Source of the DNA: Hormiphora californensis
Lineage: Eukaryota > Ctenophora > Tentaculata > Cydippida > Pleurobrachiidae
Reading direction: 5' to 3'
DNA length: 64,000 nucleotides
NCBI GenBank assembly: GCA_020137815.1
Contig: CM035356.1
Span: 426,001 to 490,000, forward strand
This document shows, piece by piece, positions 54,278 through 64,000 of this stretch; the first letter of the stretch is position 1; every line of letters begins with the position of its first letter. The position numbers and the translations under genes are program-made. Below the pieces are notes generated by a model that saw only the letters and a list, made by a program, of their open reading frames with translations, did no database searches and was not told the origin of the DNA.

Positions 54278-56353
54278 AGAGAGAGGGGAGAGAGATAGGG
54301 GAGGGAGAGAGAGAGATAGGGGAGAGCTAGAAACGCAGCGATTTACTTTCTAGCTCAATAGTGAGATGAGTTGACGAACCCCAAAGGTAGAGCTGTACGT
54401 TTATTGTGCTTCTCCTCCCGATGAGGAAGTGTCTAGACAAACACTCTTTTCTCTCCCCCCTCGCCTAGATAGTACCCCCACACCTTGCCCCACCCTATTG
54501 TTAGCAGCACAATGGCTGGCAAGTGTTATACACTTGAAGCCCAGCCCCCATCCCTTGGATCATTGGTTTAGAGACCCCCGCCATCACTAGTCACTACTAG
54601 TTTTAGTGTTTAGCGTGATGTGTCATGCTACTTGACATGTATCTCCCAACCAATCAACCATCACTACTTGTTGGTTAAATGTGGTTAAATGTGGTTAATT
54701 GTGGTTATACCCTCCTCTTACCCTTGCTATCACGACGCTCCACTTGCAAATAGAAATCCTCTCCTATTTTCGGGATGACAAGTAGAAAGTCTTGCTCCTC
54801 AAAAGTCGTACTAACCTTCGGCGTTGAATCTATCTCGTCGATTTGAATCTGAAATATGTTTCATATAAACGTTGGACTCTCTCTCTCCCCCTTCTCTCTC
54901 TCTCCCTTTTTCTGTCTTCCTCTTTCTGTCATTCTCTCTCAGGCTCTCCCTTTCGCAACTTCTACTATCTCTACCTGTCACTTCAAATATTTAATATTTT
55001 ATACTACAACAACGCGTTACGCCGTTACGTTGCGACTAAGATATATAGCTAGGTGCATCGAGGTATTTGATAGAGATTTGAGAGTGAGATTTCAGGAAGA
55101 GAGGGAGAGAAATATAGTGAAGGGAGTGAGACAGGTTTATAACCAACCTGAATTCGAAGAGCTCCAACTCCAGTTAGGATGACCCGAGCGAAAAGTTGTG
55201 GCTCAAGTTCGTAAATGCTTTCTGACAGAGTAAGGTTCAAATCCTCTCGGACTTTCAGTAAAACATCGACGTATCCTTCGTTCTCGGTTTTGTTAGCTAC
55301 GTAGTATTGATTCCTCTCTCCATAAACACAGGCTGGCTCAGATCCACCGCTCAGGGAGTTACTATAAAACTCACAACCAGCCTTTTCACACCCACCCTAC
55401 AATGGGATACAAGTGGTAAAAGCTTTCTTCTTTAACGGGATATAACATTTTAGTAGGTACACGATAGAAGCTGTTGTGATCCTCTCTAAACTGATATACA
55501 GTGATGGCTCTAATGTATGGCAAATAATTGATATCGATATAATTTTTCCCTAACAGTCCAAAATACAGTTGTATTATTTCGTTGTGATATTTCCCTTACC
55601 TTTGTTATCTTGTCTCCCATCAACACGCACGCAAATCTATCTTTTAGATCTTTGTAACCCTGGTAGTGAATTTAAATGATGTTAATTGTTAAATAGCTTG
55701 TTTTAAGCTTGTTTTAAGTTCTGTTAGAGAGGTTGTGAAAAACAAATTTATGAGATACTTATTGAGGAAACTACATTATCATTACATGAAGTTACTTTAC
55801 ATATCTTGCACAAGCCAATCAGAGGCATGGAGTTCAAAATTCTGGCCAATGATTGGTTCGTACACCAGAAAATGACCAAAAATGAAAGGACATAGGCCTA
55901 GACCTCCCGATAAGATAGAAAGCTAAATCTGGTTGCGTTGGATTCCGTGGTTAAGAAAAGCTGGGGGATTCCATATCGTACAGTCAGGCCCTAATGGTCC
56001 AATACCTGGAATTCCTTGTCCTACCTCGTGATCATGTTTGTTAGCCACGAGAAACACGATTGAGACAATAACAGCTATCAGTATTATAGCCACCAGTAGT
56101 ATCACAAATGCAACTTTCTTCTTGTCATGTAACCAACTCTTCGGCTCTTCCGCAGCAGCCCCCTAAAACAACATAGTGAAATAATGATCTCTAGGCAAGA
56201 TTAAAGTACCTATCATTTGTGTTATTTCAGTGCTTGTACCTGGCTGGTTGGTAAGGGTTCATATTTCTTCTTAGGAAATGAAACAGTCACATCGTCAGGC
56301 TCAGCGAGGGAGGTCTCCGCTTGATTCCCTTCTTCATCCGTTAGCCTCTCCAT
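40931..56353 (-). CDS. membrane-anchored GH31-family protein, probably catalytically divergent
   Basis: Type II membrane protein of the alpha-glucosidase GH31/trefoil architecture. Eighteen exons: 56353-56240, 56162-56025, 55659-55600, 55396-55148, 54848-54722, 53449-53319, 53248-53014, 52230-51921, 51584-51442, 51278-51194, 50954-50816, 50774-50655, 50558-50429, 46565-46393, 46093-45999, 45778-45554, 45358-45167, 41117-40931. They sum to 2853 nt, in frame, 950 aa. A short cytosolic tail, one TM helix (VAFVILLVAIILIAVIVSIV) and a Cys-rich P-trefoil-like segment (FACVLMGDK..GCEKAGCEFY..ACVYGE) precede the GH31 body. GRPFIAPFWSMG, RDVHNYL, HGTPAVRSMSYNFP, QQFMLGDNIIVYYGGV and LYLVKGGSV align with the fold. 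The nucleophile motif W-x-D-M-N-E is not found and the acid/base region reads QLSDS, so activity is doubtful. Two introns near 4 kb hold transposons. Confidence 0.88.
41295..41551. repeat. inverted repeat, 79-bp arms
   Basis: Arms 41295-41373 and 41473-41551 are near-perfect inverse copies (ends ACTAGACCAAAAAACAAAGG) around a 99-bp spacer. It resembles a MITE-like fold-back element in the last GH31 intron, directly left of the 163-bp satellite. Confidence 0.85.
41580..42322. repeat. 163-bp satellite, five units, dimeric
   Basis: The phrase TAACGGCTAAACGGTGCGAG recurs at 41592, 41755, 41918, 42081 and 42244, exactly 163 bp apart. Units 1 and 3 share variants (TATTCTACGTCG), as do units 2 and 4 (TCTTCTGCGTCG), indicating a 326-bp higher-order unit. 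An inverted fragment of the same motif lies at about 42440-42505. The unit matches the inner arms of the palindrome at 28786. Repeated small open frames are by-products. Confidence 0.95.
42539..44719. mobile_element. fold-back element A, TIR CAGGGTGTCCCATATATTCT
   Basis: The two halves are inverted copies over roughly 730 bp each, ending CAGGGTGTCCC / GGGACACCCTG and flanked by TA on both sides (TA target duplication, as in Tc1/mariner-type elements). A 610-bp G-run/C-run element is inserted near the centre. Identical 73-codon frames on opposite strands (42708-42929, 44329-44550) are simply the two arms. No transposase is seen. A (TATG)n tract follows the right end. Confidence 0.9.
43273..43882. 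mobile_element. second G-run/C-run element, inserted in fold-back A
   Basis: Close copy of 8164-8745: same G-run start, CCAAGGCC, unique core (CATTTTGGCATGTAATTCTG), AAAAAAGCCAGATC array and C-run end. It is flanked by the 5-bp duplication ATTAG (43268-43272 and 43883-43887). The sister fold-back element near 62394 carries the uninterrupted site ATGATTAGCT, giving a natural empty site. Confidence 0.9.
44720..45166. other. GH31 intron remainder
   Basis: Repetitive-looking non-coding sequence with a hairpin CTGGGGGCTTTGCCCCCAG near 45048. No gene. Confidence 0.5.
46640..50340. repeat. intronic array of TGCAGGGGCAAA-containing diverged units
   Basis: The 3.86-kb GH31 intron 13 is mostly diverged copies of a 200-300-bp unit. 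It combines TAATTAATTAATTAAAAAATC, a shared phrase ACGTAGTTATACTACTAGAAC and the G-rich phrase TGCAGGGGCAAA (later GCTCAGGGGCA). Two blocks each end in CAATCGCTGCCTGAAATTTG followed by a C-run over 20 nt (48551, 50093). The phrase AAGCTTCCCCTCGTCCGACC occurs at about 46700 and 48612. The 18-bp palindrome-like AGGTGCCTGCCGGCACCT occurs at about 50214 and 50312. Confidence 0.8.
47053..47066. promoter_or_regulatory. second X-box-like site
   Basis: GTTGCTATGGTAAC fits the RFX X-box consensus (GTnRCC..RGYAAC with one deviation) in the large GH31 intron, in a segment free of the array repeats. Function unproven. Confidence 0.3.
52258..52847. mobile_element. G-run/C-run element with GGTGACAAAT repeats
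   Basis: Termini GGGGGGGTTATCATGGTGAC and its inverse (one mismatch), with short ATGGTGACA repeats inside both ends and an AT-rich unique core. The 8-bp direct repeat GCTGTTTT (52250-52257, 52848-52855) flanks it as target duplication. It lies in GH31 intron 7, 20 bp upstream of the exon beginning at 52230. Non-coding. Confidence 0.85.
53450..54721. other. GH31 intron 5 with (GA)n tract
   Basis: Non-coding. It holds CT/TC-rich stretches at 53920-53990 and a GA microsatellite at about 54216-54274, with TGTGGTTAAA repeats at 54672-54705. Confidence 0.7.
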
Positions 56354-57301
56354 TGTCTAAGAGTGACAATAATGGTTATATTGTCAGTTGCTGAACAATG
56401 TCAGCCGGGGCAGTGCTGGGTTAGTTAGACGAAAAATAAATTATTCCTATTTTGGTCAAAGATCTCATTTAGATAGCTGCACTGAGAGATAAGTACGTGT
56501 CATCAAAGGCTCGAAGAAAAATGTCGCAGAGTTTCAAGAAAACGAATTAAAAGAAGATAGGTTTGCAAAGAGAAAACCTAATTGTCTCAAAAATCGGCTT
56601 AAATTTCCACGTTGAAATTAATACGGCATCTCAAAAATGTCTCGTCTCCCTTATTCAGAAACTACTTAACTATGGACCATAGGTGAACAAATCTATAGGA
56701 GGAGACGAATGAGCCACCGTATACGATGTTCATGTAATTTCCCGCCAACTGAGCGCACGGGAGAAGAATGAAGTGATCATATAGCGAGAAAGAGAGGGAG
56801 AGATAGAGATGGAGAGAAAGAGATAGAGAGACGGAGATGGAGCGAGAGCGAGATAGAATTCCCAGAGGGCGAGAAAACGAAGCAGGATAGAAGGTACGAG
56901 AGAGAACGAAACTGTTACCTGATACAGGTGGGGAACTATAACAGAGAGAGTGAGAGTCCCAACCCCTCCTCCCCTATTAAGTGCTCAGATTTAGAATCCC
57001 TTTTCAGATGTTGAACTATCCCCCTCTCTTCCATAGGTACGAACAATAGTGGTGAGTTAACGACTCTCTATACTGACATCAAAGAAAAGTAACTGAGATG
57101 AATACGAGACAGAACTGGAGACAGTATATTCTGGCTCAAGGGAACGTCAAGAGAACGAGTAGAGATAGGAGAGAGCACTCCTCGAAGCGAGAGCGAAGTA
57201 GGAGCAGAAGGTGCGAGCAACTGTAGAGCGCTCATGGAGTACCTCTCGCTCATCTCTCTCTATAAGCACGGTCTCTCCTCTCTCTCTTCTAAGCGTCTTC
57301 T

Positions 57302-57386
<85 letters not shown>

Positions 57387-58331
57387 CATCTCCTGTGAGG
57401 CCACCTGGTGAAAACCATGCCTCACATTCACACAGCCTTTATGTGACCACATGGCTACAAGACCCCATAGGGCCCTATATGGGGCAATATGAGATCAGAA
57501 TGAACAAGGCATTATTCAATAAATAAAAAATAAAAGCAGTTAAAAATGAAGGAAAGAATTCAAGTGATTAAACAAAACTTAATCCAGTCTTATATTTTAT
57601 GCCATTTTGAAGTTAACGCACAAAAAGGGAGCAATTTTAATTACCTTAACTCAGGTGTTATAAAGCTCGCTCTAAGAGCAATGATGATGAGCGCTGTTTG
57701 AGCACATCTCATCATCTTCTTTGAGACCATATTATATATCATCTCTCAGCTCTCTATCGACTATCTTCAAATTATATATGCCGAACAAGAACCAAGTTAT
57801 TGTTAGTATTGGACTGGTTTCTTTATATAGTTGGTGCTGTGTTGTCGTCAAGACCGAGATCAGAGAGCGTCTAGAGACCGAGGAGAGAGAGTGTCTAGAG
57901 ACCAAGGAGAGAGAGCGTCTGGAGGAGAGAGAGTGTCTGGAGACCGAAGAGAGAGAGTCTGGAGACCGAGAGATATCAAATGTTCCTCTTGACGGCTTTT
58001 CGGTGTAAATTAGGGCAGCTCCATATATTATACTGAGACCTGTGGCAGGGTATCTCTAATATGTAAGGCATATCCAGGTGGCCTTATCAAGGCTTCCCAT
58101 TCCCTCTGACGATGTAGCAATCTAACCACCCTCCCACCACTCTGACTCTCTCTCTCTCTCTCTCTCTCCAGGCTCTCCAGGCTCCCTCTCTACCTCTCTA
58201 TCTACTCTATCTACCCTTTGTCGTAGAGAGATTGAAGCTCCTCATTGTTTTGGAAAGTCCTACTTCTTATACATGACTGGCGTTACTTTTGATTTGAGAA
58301 CCAACATTAGATATGTTGCCTGCAAAGATAG
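56354..58331. other. upstream of GH31 gene; low-complexity repeats
   Basis: GH31 promoter region, then a CT tract (57306-57380) and a roughly 30-bp GA-rich minisatellite (GAGAGAGAGTGTCTAGAGACC and variants, 57860-57975), whose Glu/Arg/Leu-rich translation is an artefact. No gene is supported. Confidence 0.6.
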
Positions 58332-58512
58332 TAGTCGGACCCCGATTTACTGGGATTCTCGGGGAACGGGGGAAAGCGGTTTTGCCCGGTAAATCGGAGT
58401 GCCCGGTCAAGTACTGTTTTTTCCTACATCGGGGGAAGTTTATCTTCGCAGTAAATCGGGGTTCCGCCGTTCCAGTAAATCTAAAATCAGGGCCCGGTTA
58501 ATCGAAGTCCGA
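58332..58512. mobile_element. degenerate MITE, TIR like TAGTCGGACCCCGATTTA
   Basis: The left end TAGTCGGACCCCGATTTA and right end TTAATCGAAGTCCGAATCGA are imperfect inverses and related to the intact element at 59661. Confidence 0.6.
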
Positions 58513-59660
58513 ATCGATGTTGTACAAGGGAAATAGATGTTATTAAATGTAGGGAGTGTCTTACCATGACGTTTAGCAACTTTAGTGTTTCTCTTTTAAT
58601 TGAGCTGTCTCCTTAAAAACCAATTACCCTGTAGCACAACCCAGCACTACAAACTATCTGGTATTATCCATTCTGCATATAACTTTATTTCAAACATCAA
58701 CTCTTTCAATGTCATCAGTCTGATTCAATGTCATCAGTCTCATCTTGCTAGAAGAGGTAGCATGGTGCTGTCAATTCTAGTTGAGTACAATACTTTAACA
58801 ATTCAGATCTTTCTAACACACCTAGTGTCCTGGTAATATTTGTTAACAAGGTAATATACTATACCTGTACACTACCTAGTGTCCTAGTAATATCATGTTC
58901 CCTTTGTTTGTGTGACCACTAAACGTCTTAAGATGCACATTATAAGAGAATAAACATGCTATTGTTTACTATAGTTGAATAGTTTCACGAAATCATTCTT
59001 TACATGCTCCATTATATTGTTATATCCAGCACTACCACCCTACCCTAATGTGCACTCTATGCAGCCAGGAGGGGCTCAAGTCTTTCGCCCACCCCTAAAT
59101 ATGATCCTACTATCACAGCTCATAAGATATTATTCTCCCCACAGATCACACAAATTAGCTTCATCACTCTAAACTCTGTCAATCTCTTAGAATGATGGGC
59201 GTGAGGTTTAGGCTCTAGAGAGAGATAGTATAGTTAGGTCTTTGTGGTTCATTTGTAGTCTAGTGAATACGCGGTGTGAGTATTATAGATGTATGCATGT
59301 CCAACACAATATAGTGAAAACTTGGTATCCTGTACTCTTATGATGAGCAGTTTTTCCTTGCCTGAATTCAATGGTTATATATAGATCTTCGATTAGAAAA
59401 CGCGACAGTGAAAGTACGCGTTATGTGACAGTGACCATAACGCAAATGTTCATTTTGACAATCCAGATTGTTGCTTTCTGTTCGACGTTCTCCGCCAAAA
59501 TTTTAAATCGCTGGCCCAAATTCCATTTGTATGAACGGGATTTTTACAATTATCTTCATCGACGGGTGAGAGGGGCAGCCTTATCTGAAGAAATCTCCCC
59601 GTGGAGTCGTGGAAATCGGAGATATAGGTTACCCCTCTCACCCGTTCATGAATACTATTA

Positions 59661-59839
59661 CAGTCGGACCCCGATTTAGTGGCCCCCGATTTAGTGGCAC
59701 CCCGATTTAGTGGCAGAATCCCCCCCCCCCCCCCCCCCGATATAGGAAATTAACATTATTTGAACCCGATTTAGTGGCACCCCGATTGAGTGGCAGGATT
59801 TTTTCCCCCCGAGGATGTCACTAAATCGGGGTCCGACTG
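59661..59839. mobile_element. 179-bp MITE, TIR CAGTCGGACCCCGATTTAGT
   Basis: Inverted termini of about 21 bp with TA duplicated on both sides, typical of Tc1/mariner/pogo-derived MITEs. GATTTAGTGGC repeats lie inside both ends, with a 20-nt C-run in the middle. No coding capacity. Confidence 0.85.
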
Positions 59840-61669
59840 TATCTTTGGCTTCCTTATGCGACAGACTAGAAGTACAACAAGAACAAGATTAATTGCATTA
59901 TGTTGTAACATAATGCTGAATTTCCCTGCCATGTGAATCTATGAAGAAGGGAAATCATGACCAGATCCGCTGTAGCAGCAAGCGGGACACAAAATCCCGA
60001 TCGTTTATATATCACACAAACAGTATAGAGCAAATCCTTGTGTTTTAATAGCACTAAATTGCGCGCCACGCCGCCACATTGCGCGCCACACATTTCCTGA
60101 AAACGTGCCAATGAAGTGGTTTATGAAGGAGCAGCTCGTAACTGTGTGCGCGGCTCTTGTTGCTACACCGTTGCCCCTCGCAACTAAAGTGTGACCAAAA
60201 AGGTCCCTCTACCGATTAGTTAGTATACCAAAATGTCGTTTTCGAATTCTAACCCTGCTATGCCTTTTTGCAAAGCAAAAAGGCATCCGGGTGAATGCCG
60301 AGCACCGGGCAGGGAAAAAATAGTGCACGCTACATGTTTCTGATCACTGCTCAGGTCATGTGATCCTCACCGAACCTTGGCGTTCTAATAGGACCGCCCC
60401 CCCCCCATCGGGCCTGATGGAAGTCACGTTTCATGGCCGGTAATGAGGGATCTGTCTTTCTCGGCACTCCGCCATGACCATCAGTAGCTCTTTAGTTTCT
60501 TGAGCTGTATTCATTGAACTAAGATGTGTGTGTATTTAATCTTGGGATGAATTTATGATACCAACATTATCTAGAGATTGCGATCGAGAGTGATAAGTAT
60601 TGCACTGTACTTGCTTGAACACTGCAATGATATATTCTTGGTATATTTGCAGTACTATGATACCCCTGTGCCGCAGTTGTGTAGTTGTAGATCTCTGTAT
60701 GATCTCTGTATTTCTTGTTCGTCCTACTGAGCTGCACCATTCACCATGATGAGTATACATGTGGCGACGGATGTCCCAATTACCGCAGACAATTTAATTC
60801 TCTTGTAATAACCCAGGCCGGGGCTGTAAATAGAGTAGCAAACATGATGAGATGTGTGTGAACTAATCCCCCCGCACATCATGTGATCTGTAATGCCTTT
60901 CAGTATAGTGATAATGAATATACAATAGTTCCAATACCTTTTTCGTGAATCTGCTTTAAAAACTTGATTCCATAACGTGTGCATGATGTATTCAACACAT
61001 CGAGAAGTATTTCCTAGATGGGTTTTATAGTTCTACGCGGTTTCGGTCGGTTATATACAACAGGTTATTCGTTCCTGACTAAACTCCCTACTCCCATGCT
61101 GTGTTTATTTCAATTAGCCATGACCATGTGATGGAGCCTCCTCTCCTTCGCGCTCGCTAGACGCTAGCGTAGCAGGAGCGCCGAGAAGAGCTAGCGCTCG
61201 CGAGAGACGCGAGAGAGAGAGAGCAGAAAAAAGAGCGCGCGAAACGAAAGAACCTCCGCGCGACCTCCGCGATCGCGAGCGCTCTCAGATGCGCGCGAGA
61301 GAGCTACTCTCCATCTCTCTCTCTCTCTCTCTTCTCCTCTCTCTCTCTCTCTCTATCTCTCTCTCACATCTCTCTCGCCTCTCTTTCCCTCCCTCCACCT
61401 CTCTGTTAACATGGTGCGGACTAAAGTTACACTAACTTGCCCCCACCCTGGCCCTCCTCTGCTAACTATCCCGCACACATCAGTTCATGTGGTCTCTATG
61501 TGTAAAATTTTGTTAATTCTCTCTCATCTCTCCCTGAGACTGGAATATTGTACCTGGACTTGAGACGCCCCCCATCCCCGCCCTATAAAAGGGTTTAGTG
61601 GAATGTGCTATAGGGTTCACACGTGAGGGCCAACATTGTATTGGACCTCACGTGTGTTCAATGCATATA
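59840..61669. other. intergenic, no gene recognised
   Basis: Contains a perfect hairpin at 60261-60285 (arms TGCCTTTTTGC, loop AAA), GCGCGCCAC repeats at 60062-60090, a C-run near 60398, a CpG-rich purine stretch (61140-61300) and an inverted pair ACACGTGAGG/CCTCACGTGT (61619, 61646) next to the fold-back element. Confidence 0.55.
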
Positions 61670-63228
61670 CAAGGTGGCCCATAAATTATGAGGCCGGGGG
61701 ACGAGCTGTACCTCCGAAACGGTGATAGTTGTGCAAAAACAAACTACGGGAACATGCTGGAACAATTCCTTGGTAACTTTTTGCAAATTTTGAGTTTTTT
61801 ATTCAAAAGTTCATTTTTCATTCATGAACTTTTCACGCGTTCATTAATGAATTAAGGACTCTAATTTACCGAGAGTGAGCCATTTTGTTTGGGTTGAATT
61901 TATCTTTCCAATGAGCATCATGAAAATCAAATTGAAGCACCAGGTCACATGGCAGTTGAGAAAATGCACATGCATGATTTTGGCTCTTCCTGCGACTTTC
62001 AATCAGCTGTATCACAGATACCTTTTGTTCAATCTTATTAAAAATTTGGGTGAACATTGGATAAGCAAAGATCTTTGCTCACAAGAAAAATCAAGGTCAA
62101 AACTGAAAGTTCATTTTTAAGTTTTGGTAGTTCATTCCACTCATTCAGGAACCAACATCCCTAAAGTGATGAAAAGTGATTAGTTTTGTTTGGCCCATAC
62201 CCTGCAATGATAAGGAGGTGTAAAAACACGTTTCCGGGCTAGTTAGTGGGTGTCCATGTGATCATGATGATATCTGACACCTCTTCTGAGCCATAATCAA
62301 GGGATTTTCTCAAATTCAAGCATGTGATTTGGGTTATCTGTGATTGGTATCGTGCAGCAATGTTGAGAGATCTCACAGTACCTCAAAAATTATGATTAGC
62401 TCAATGAAATGAGTTGATTTATGATAGAAGAGATTAAAACAGACGTCAAAATGAACTAAATTACCATTTTTGATCCAAAATCAACTCATTTCATTGAGCT
62501 AATCATAATTTTCGAGGTGCTATGAGATCTCTCAACATTGCTGCACGATACCAATCACAGATAACCCAAATCACATGCTTGAATTTGAGAAAATCCCTTG
62601 ATTATGGCTCAGAAGAGGTGTCAGATATCATCATGATCACATGGACACCCACTAACTAGCCCGGAAACGTGTTTTTACACCTCCTTATCATTGCAGGGTA
62701 TGGGCCAAACAAAACTAATCACTTTTCATCACTTTAGGGATGTTGGTTCCTGAATGAGTGGAATGAACTACCAAAACTTAAAAATGAACTTTCAGTTTTG
62801 ACCTTGATTTTTCTTGTGAGCAAAGATCTTTGCTTATCCAATGTTCACCCAAATTTTTAAAAAGATTGAACAAAAGGTATCTGTGATACAACTGATTGAA
62901 AGTCGCAGGAAGAGCCAAAATCATGCATGTGCATTTTCTCAACTGCCATGTGACCTGGTGCTTCAATTTTATTTTCATGATGCTCATTGGAAAGATAAAT
63001 TCAACCCAAACAAAATGGCTCACTCTCGGTAAATTAGAGTCCTTAATTCATTAATGAACGCGTGAAAAGTTCATGAATGAAAAATGAACTTTTGAATAAA
63101 AAACTCAAAATTTGCAAAAAGTTACCAAGGAATTGTTCCAGCATGTTCCCGTAGTTTGTTTTTGCACAACTATCACCGTTTCGGAGGTACAGCTCGTCCC
63201 CCGGCCTCATAATTTATGGGCCACCTTG
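61670..63228. mobile_element. fold-back element B, sister of 42539-44719
   Basis: 1559-bp palindrome with termini CAAGGTGGCCCATAAATTAT, flanked by TATA on both sides. Internal phrases (CGGTGATAGTTGTG, CAAACTACGGGA, TCACAAGAAAAATCAAGGTC) are shared with element A, but the two are clearly diverged. The short centre (about 62400-62510) has no insertion. Confidence 0.9.
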
Positions 63229-64000
63229 TATAATGCTCCAGTTATTTGAATCCTTTTTGTTAAGTTATAAACTCAACCTTGCCTTGTTCGACACTCTCTC
63301 TCTCCGTGCCATATTTTACCTTGTATCAAGTGAGGATCTGATATGATCCAGTCAATTATATCGCCCTTCCAGTGAATCAACTCTATTGAGATCTTTGTCC
63401 CTCCTCCTGTCATTAGCTTTATAATTAGTCACTTCACCACGGTCTACTACAGCAGTAGTGGGAGCTGGAGTCCCCTTTATATAGAGCTGGAGGAGGTAGT
63501 GGCAGCCCCCCCCCCCCCTTTATATAGAGCTAAGAGCAGGAGAAGAAGTGGGTTATGGTAGTAGGAGGTCCCTCTATAGAGGAGGAGGAGGAGGTGGAGT
63601 AGTGGGAGCCCTCTATTATAGAAGAGGGGGGTATGGTGGGATCCCTCTATAGAAGAGGGGGTTATGGTGGTAGAAGGGCAGGTGCTGCTATACGAACTAG
63701 GGGCACACACTATGTTATACAGCTGCCCGACGGCCCTGCTGCAATTTCTAAGAACCTCCCCCTCTTCTTGTATTATTATATAAGGTTTGTTTTGCTATAC
63801 TTATTGTTACGTCCTATAGCTAGCCTACCACCCCCTGATCGATAGATTACTAGCCATGTAATTATTGAAATTGTACCTAGCTGTAGTTGTAGGGACGGAG
63901 GGGGTACAATCGTGTGCGGTGTGATGCTAGAACAACTTGTTGTGCAAGGGTGTGAGAACAACAGAGTAACAATGATTAATTACCATCTTGAAATGAGTAA
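63229..64000. repeat. CCCTCTATAGAAGAGG-type repeats near right edge
   Basis: GGAGG-rich imperfect repeats built on CCTCTATAGAAGAGG and TTTATATAGAGCT with a C-run at 63508 occupy 63475-63670. The rest shows no coding signal. Confidence 0.6.

Noticed and set aside
59371-59679. 102-codon plus-strand frame
   Set aside because: Covers a short inverted repeat and runs into a MITE; composition is not coding-like.
61581-61620. TATAAAA box as promoter of an unknown gene
   Set aside because: No downstream coding sequence on the plus strand before fold-back element B.

Overview
This is a eukaryotic, animal-type nuclear window. The genes are split by GT-AG introns and encode metazoan families: exportin-1, a mixed-lineage kinase, hnRNP H/F, DDX5/17, USF, ACSF3, UTP11 and a KIAA0513-like protein. 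Compact genes, short introns (down to 76 nt), at least two genes nested inside exportin-1 introns, and several coding regions carrying one surplus nucleotide suggest a non-bilaterian animal. A sponge, possibly a glass sponge, is my best guess, but this is inference and not proven by the window. Exon models below come from reading splice sites by hand and checking that phases and total lengths close in frame.

Layout. 1-22200 is a run of minus-strand genes: an SH3-kinase of the mixed-lineage kinase type (cut by the left edge), ACSF3 malonyl/methylmalonyl-CoA ligase, UTP11, a four-RRM hnRNP H/F protein (11 exons, 533 aa), a KIAA0513-like protein, a MACROD-like macrodomain gene that looks broken, a three-chromodomain plus zinc-finger protein, and a DDX5/DDX17 helicase. 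DDX5/17 lies head-to-head with exportin-1 (plus strand, 21 exons, 23089-39253). Exportin-1 hosts a minus-strand secreted discoidin/fucolectin-like gene and a plus-strand USF-type bHLH-zipper gene, with clusters of CACGTG E-boxes close by. Tail-to-tail with exportin-1 is an 18-exon, 950-aa membrane-anchored GH31 protein (minus, 40931-56353) in which I cannot find the family's nucleophile motif. 56354-64000 has no convincing gene and is rich in repeats.

Repeats are the second theme. There are three large fold-back palindromes (28786-29731, 42539-44719, 61670-63228). A 163-bp satellite lies in a GH31 intron. A set of insertions begins with a G-run and ends with a C-run, has internal short tandem repeats and visible target duplications (8164-8745, 43273-43882, 52258-52847). 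One of these sits inside a fold-back element whose sister copy shows the empty site.

The most notable signal is that exportin-1, USF, the chromodomain gene and the macrodomain gene together need eight single-nucleotide skips, all in the same (+1) direction. About 10 kb of other coding sequence in the window needs none. With its four surplus bases skipped, exportin-1 is 1071 aa, the length of human CRM1. Systematic assembly insertions are the dull explanation and translational +1 frameshifting the exciting one. Raw reads would decide.
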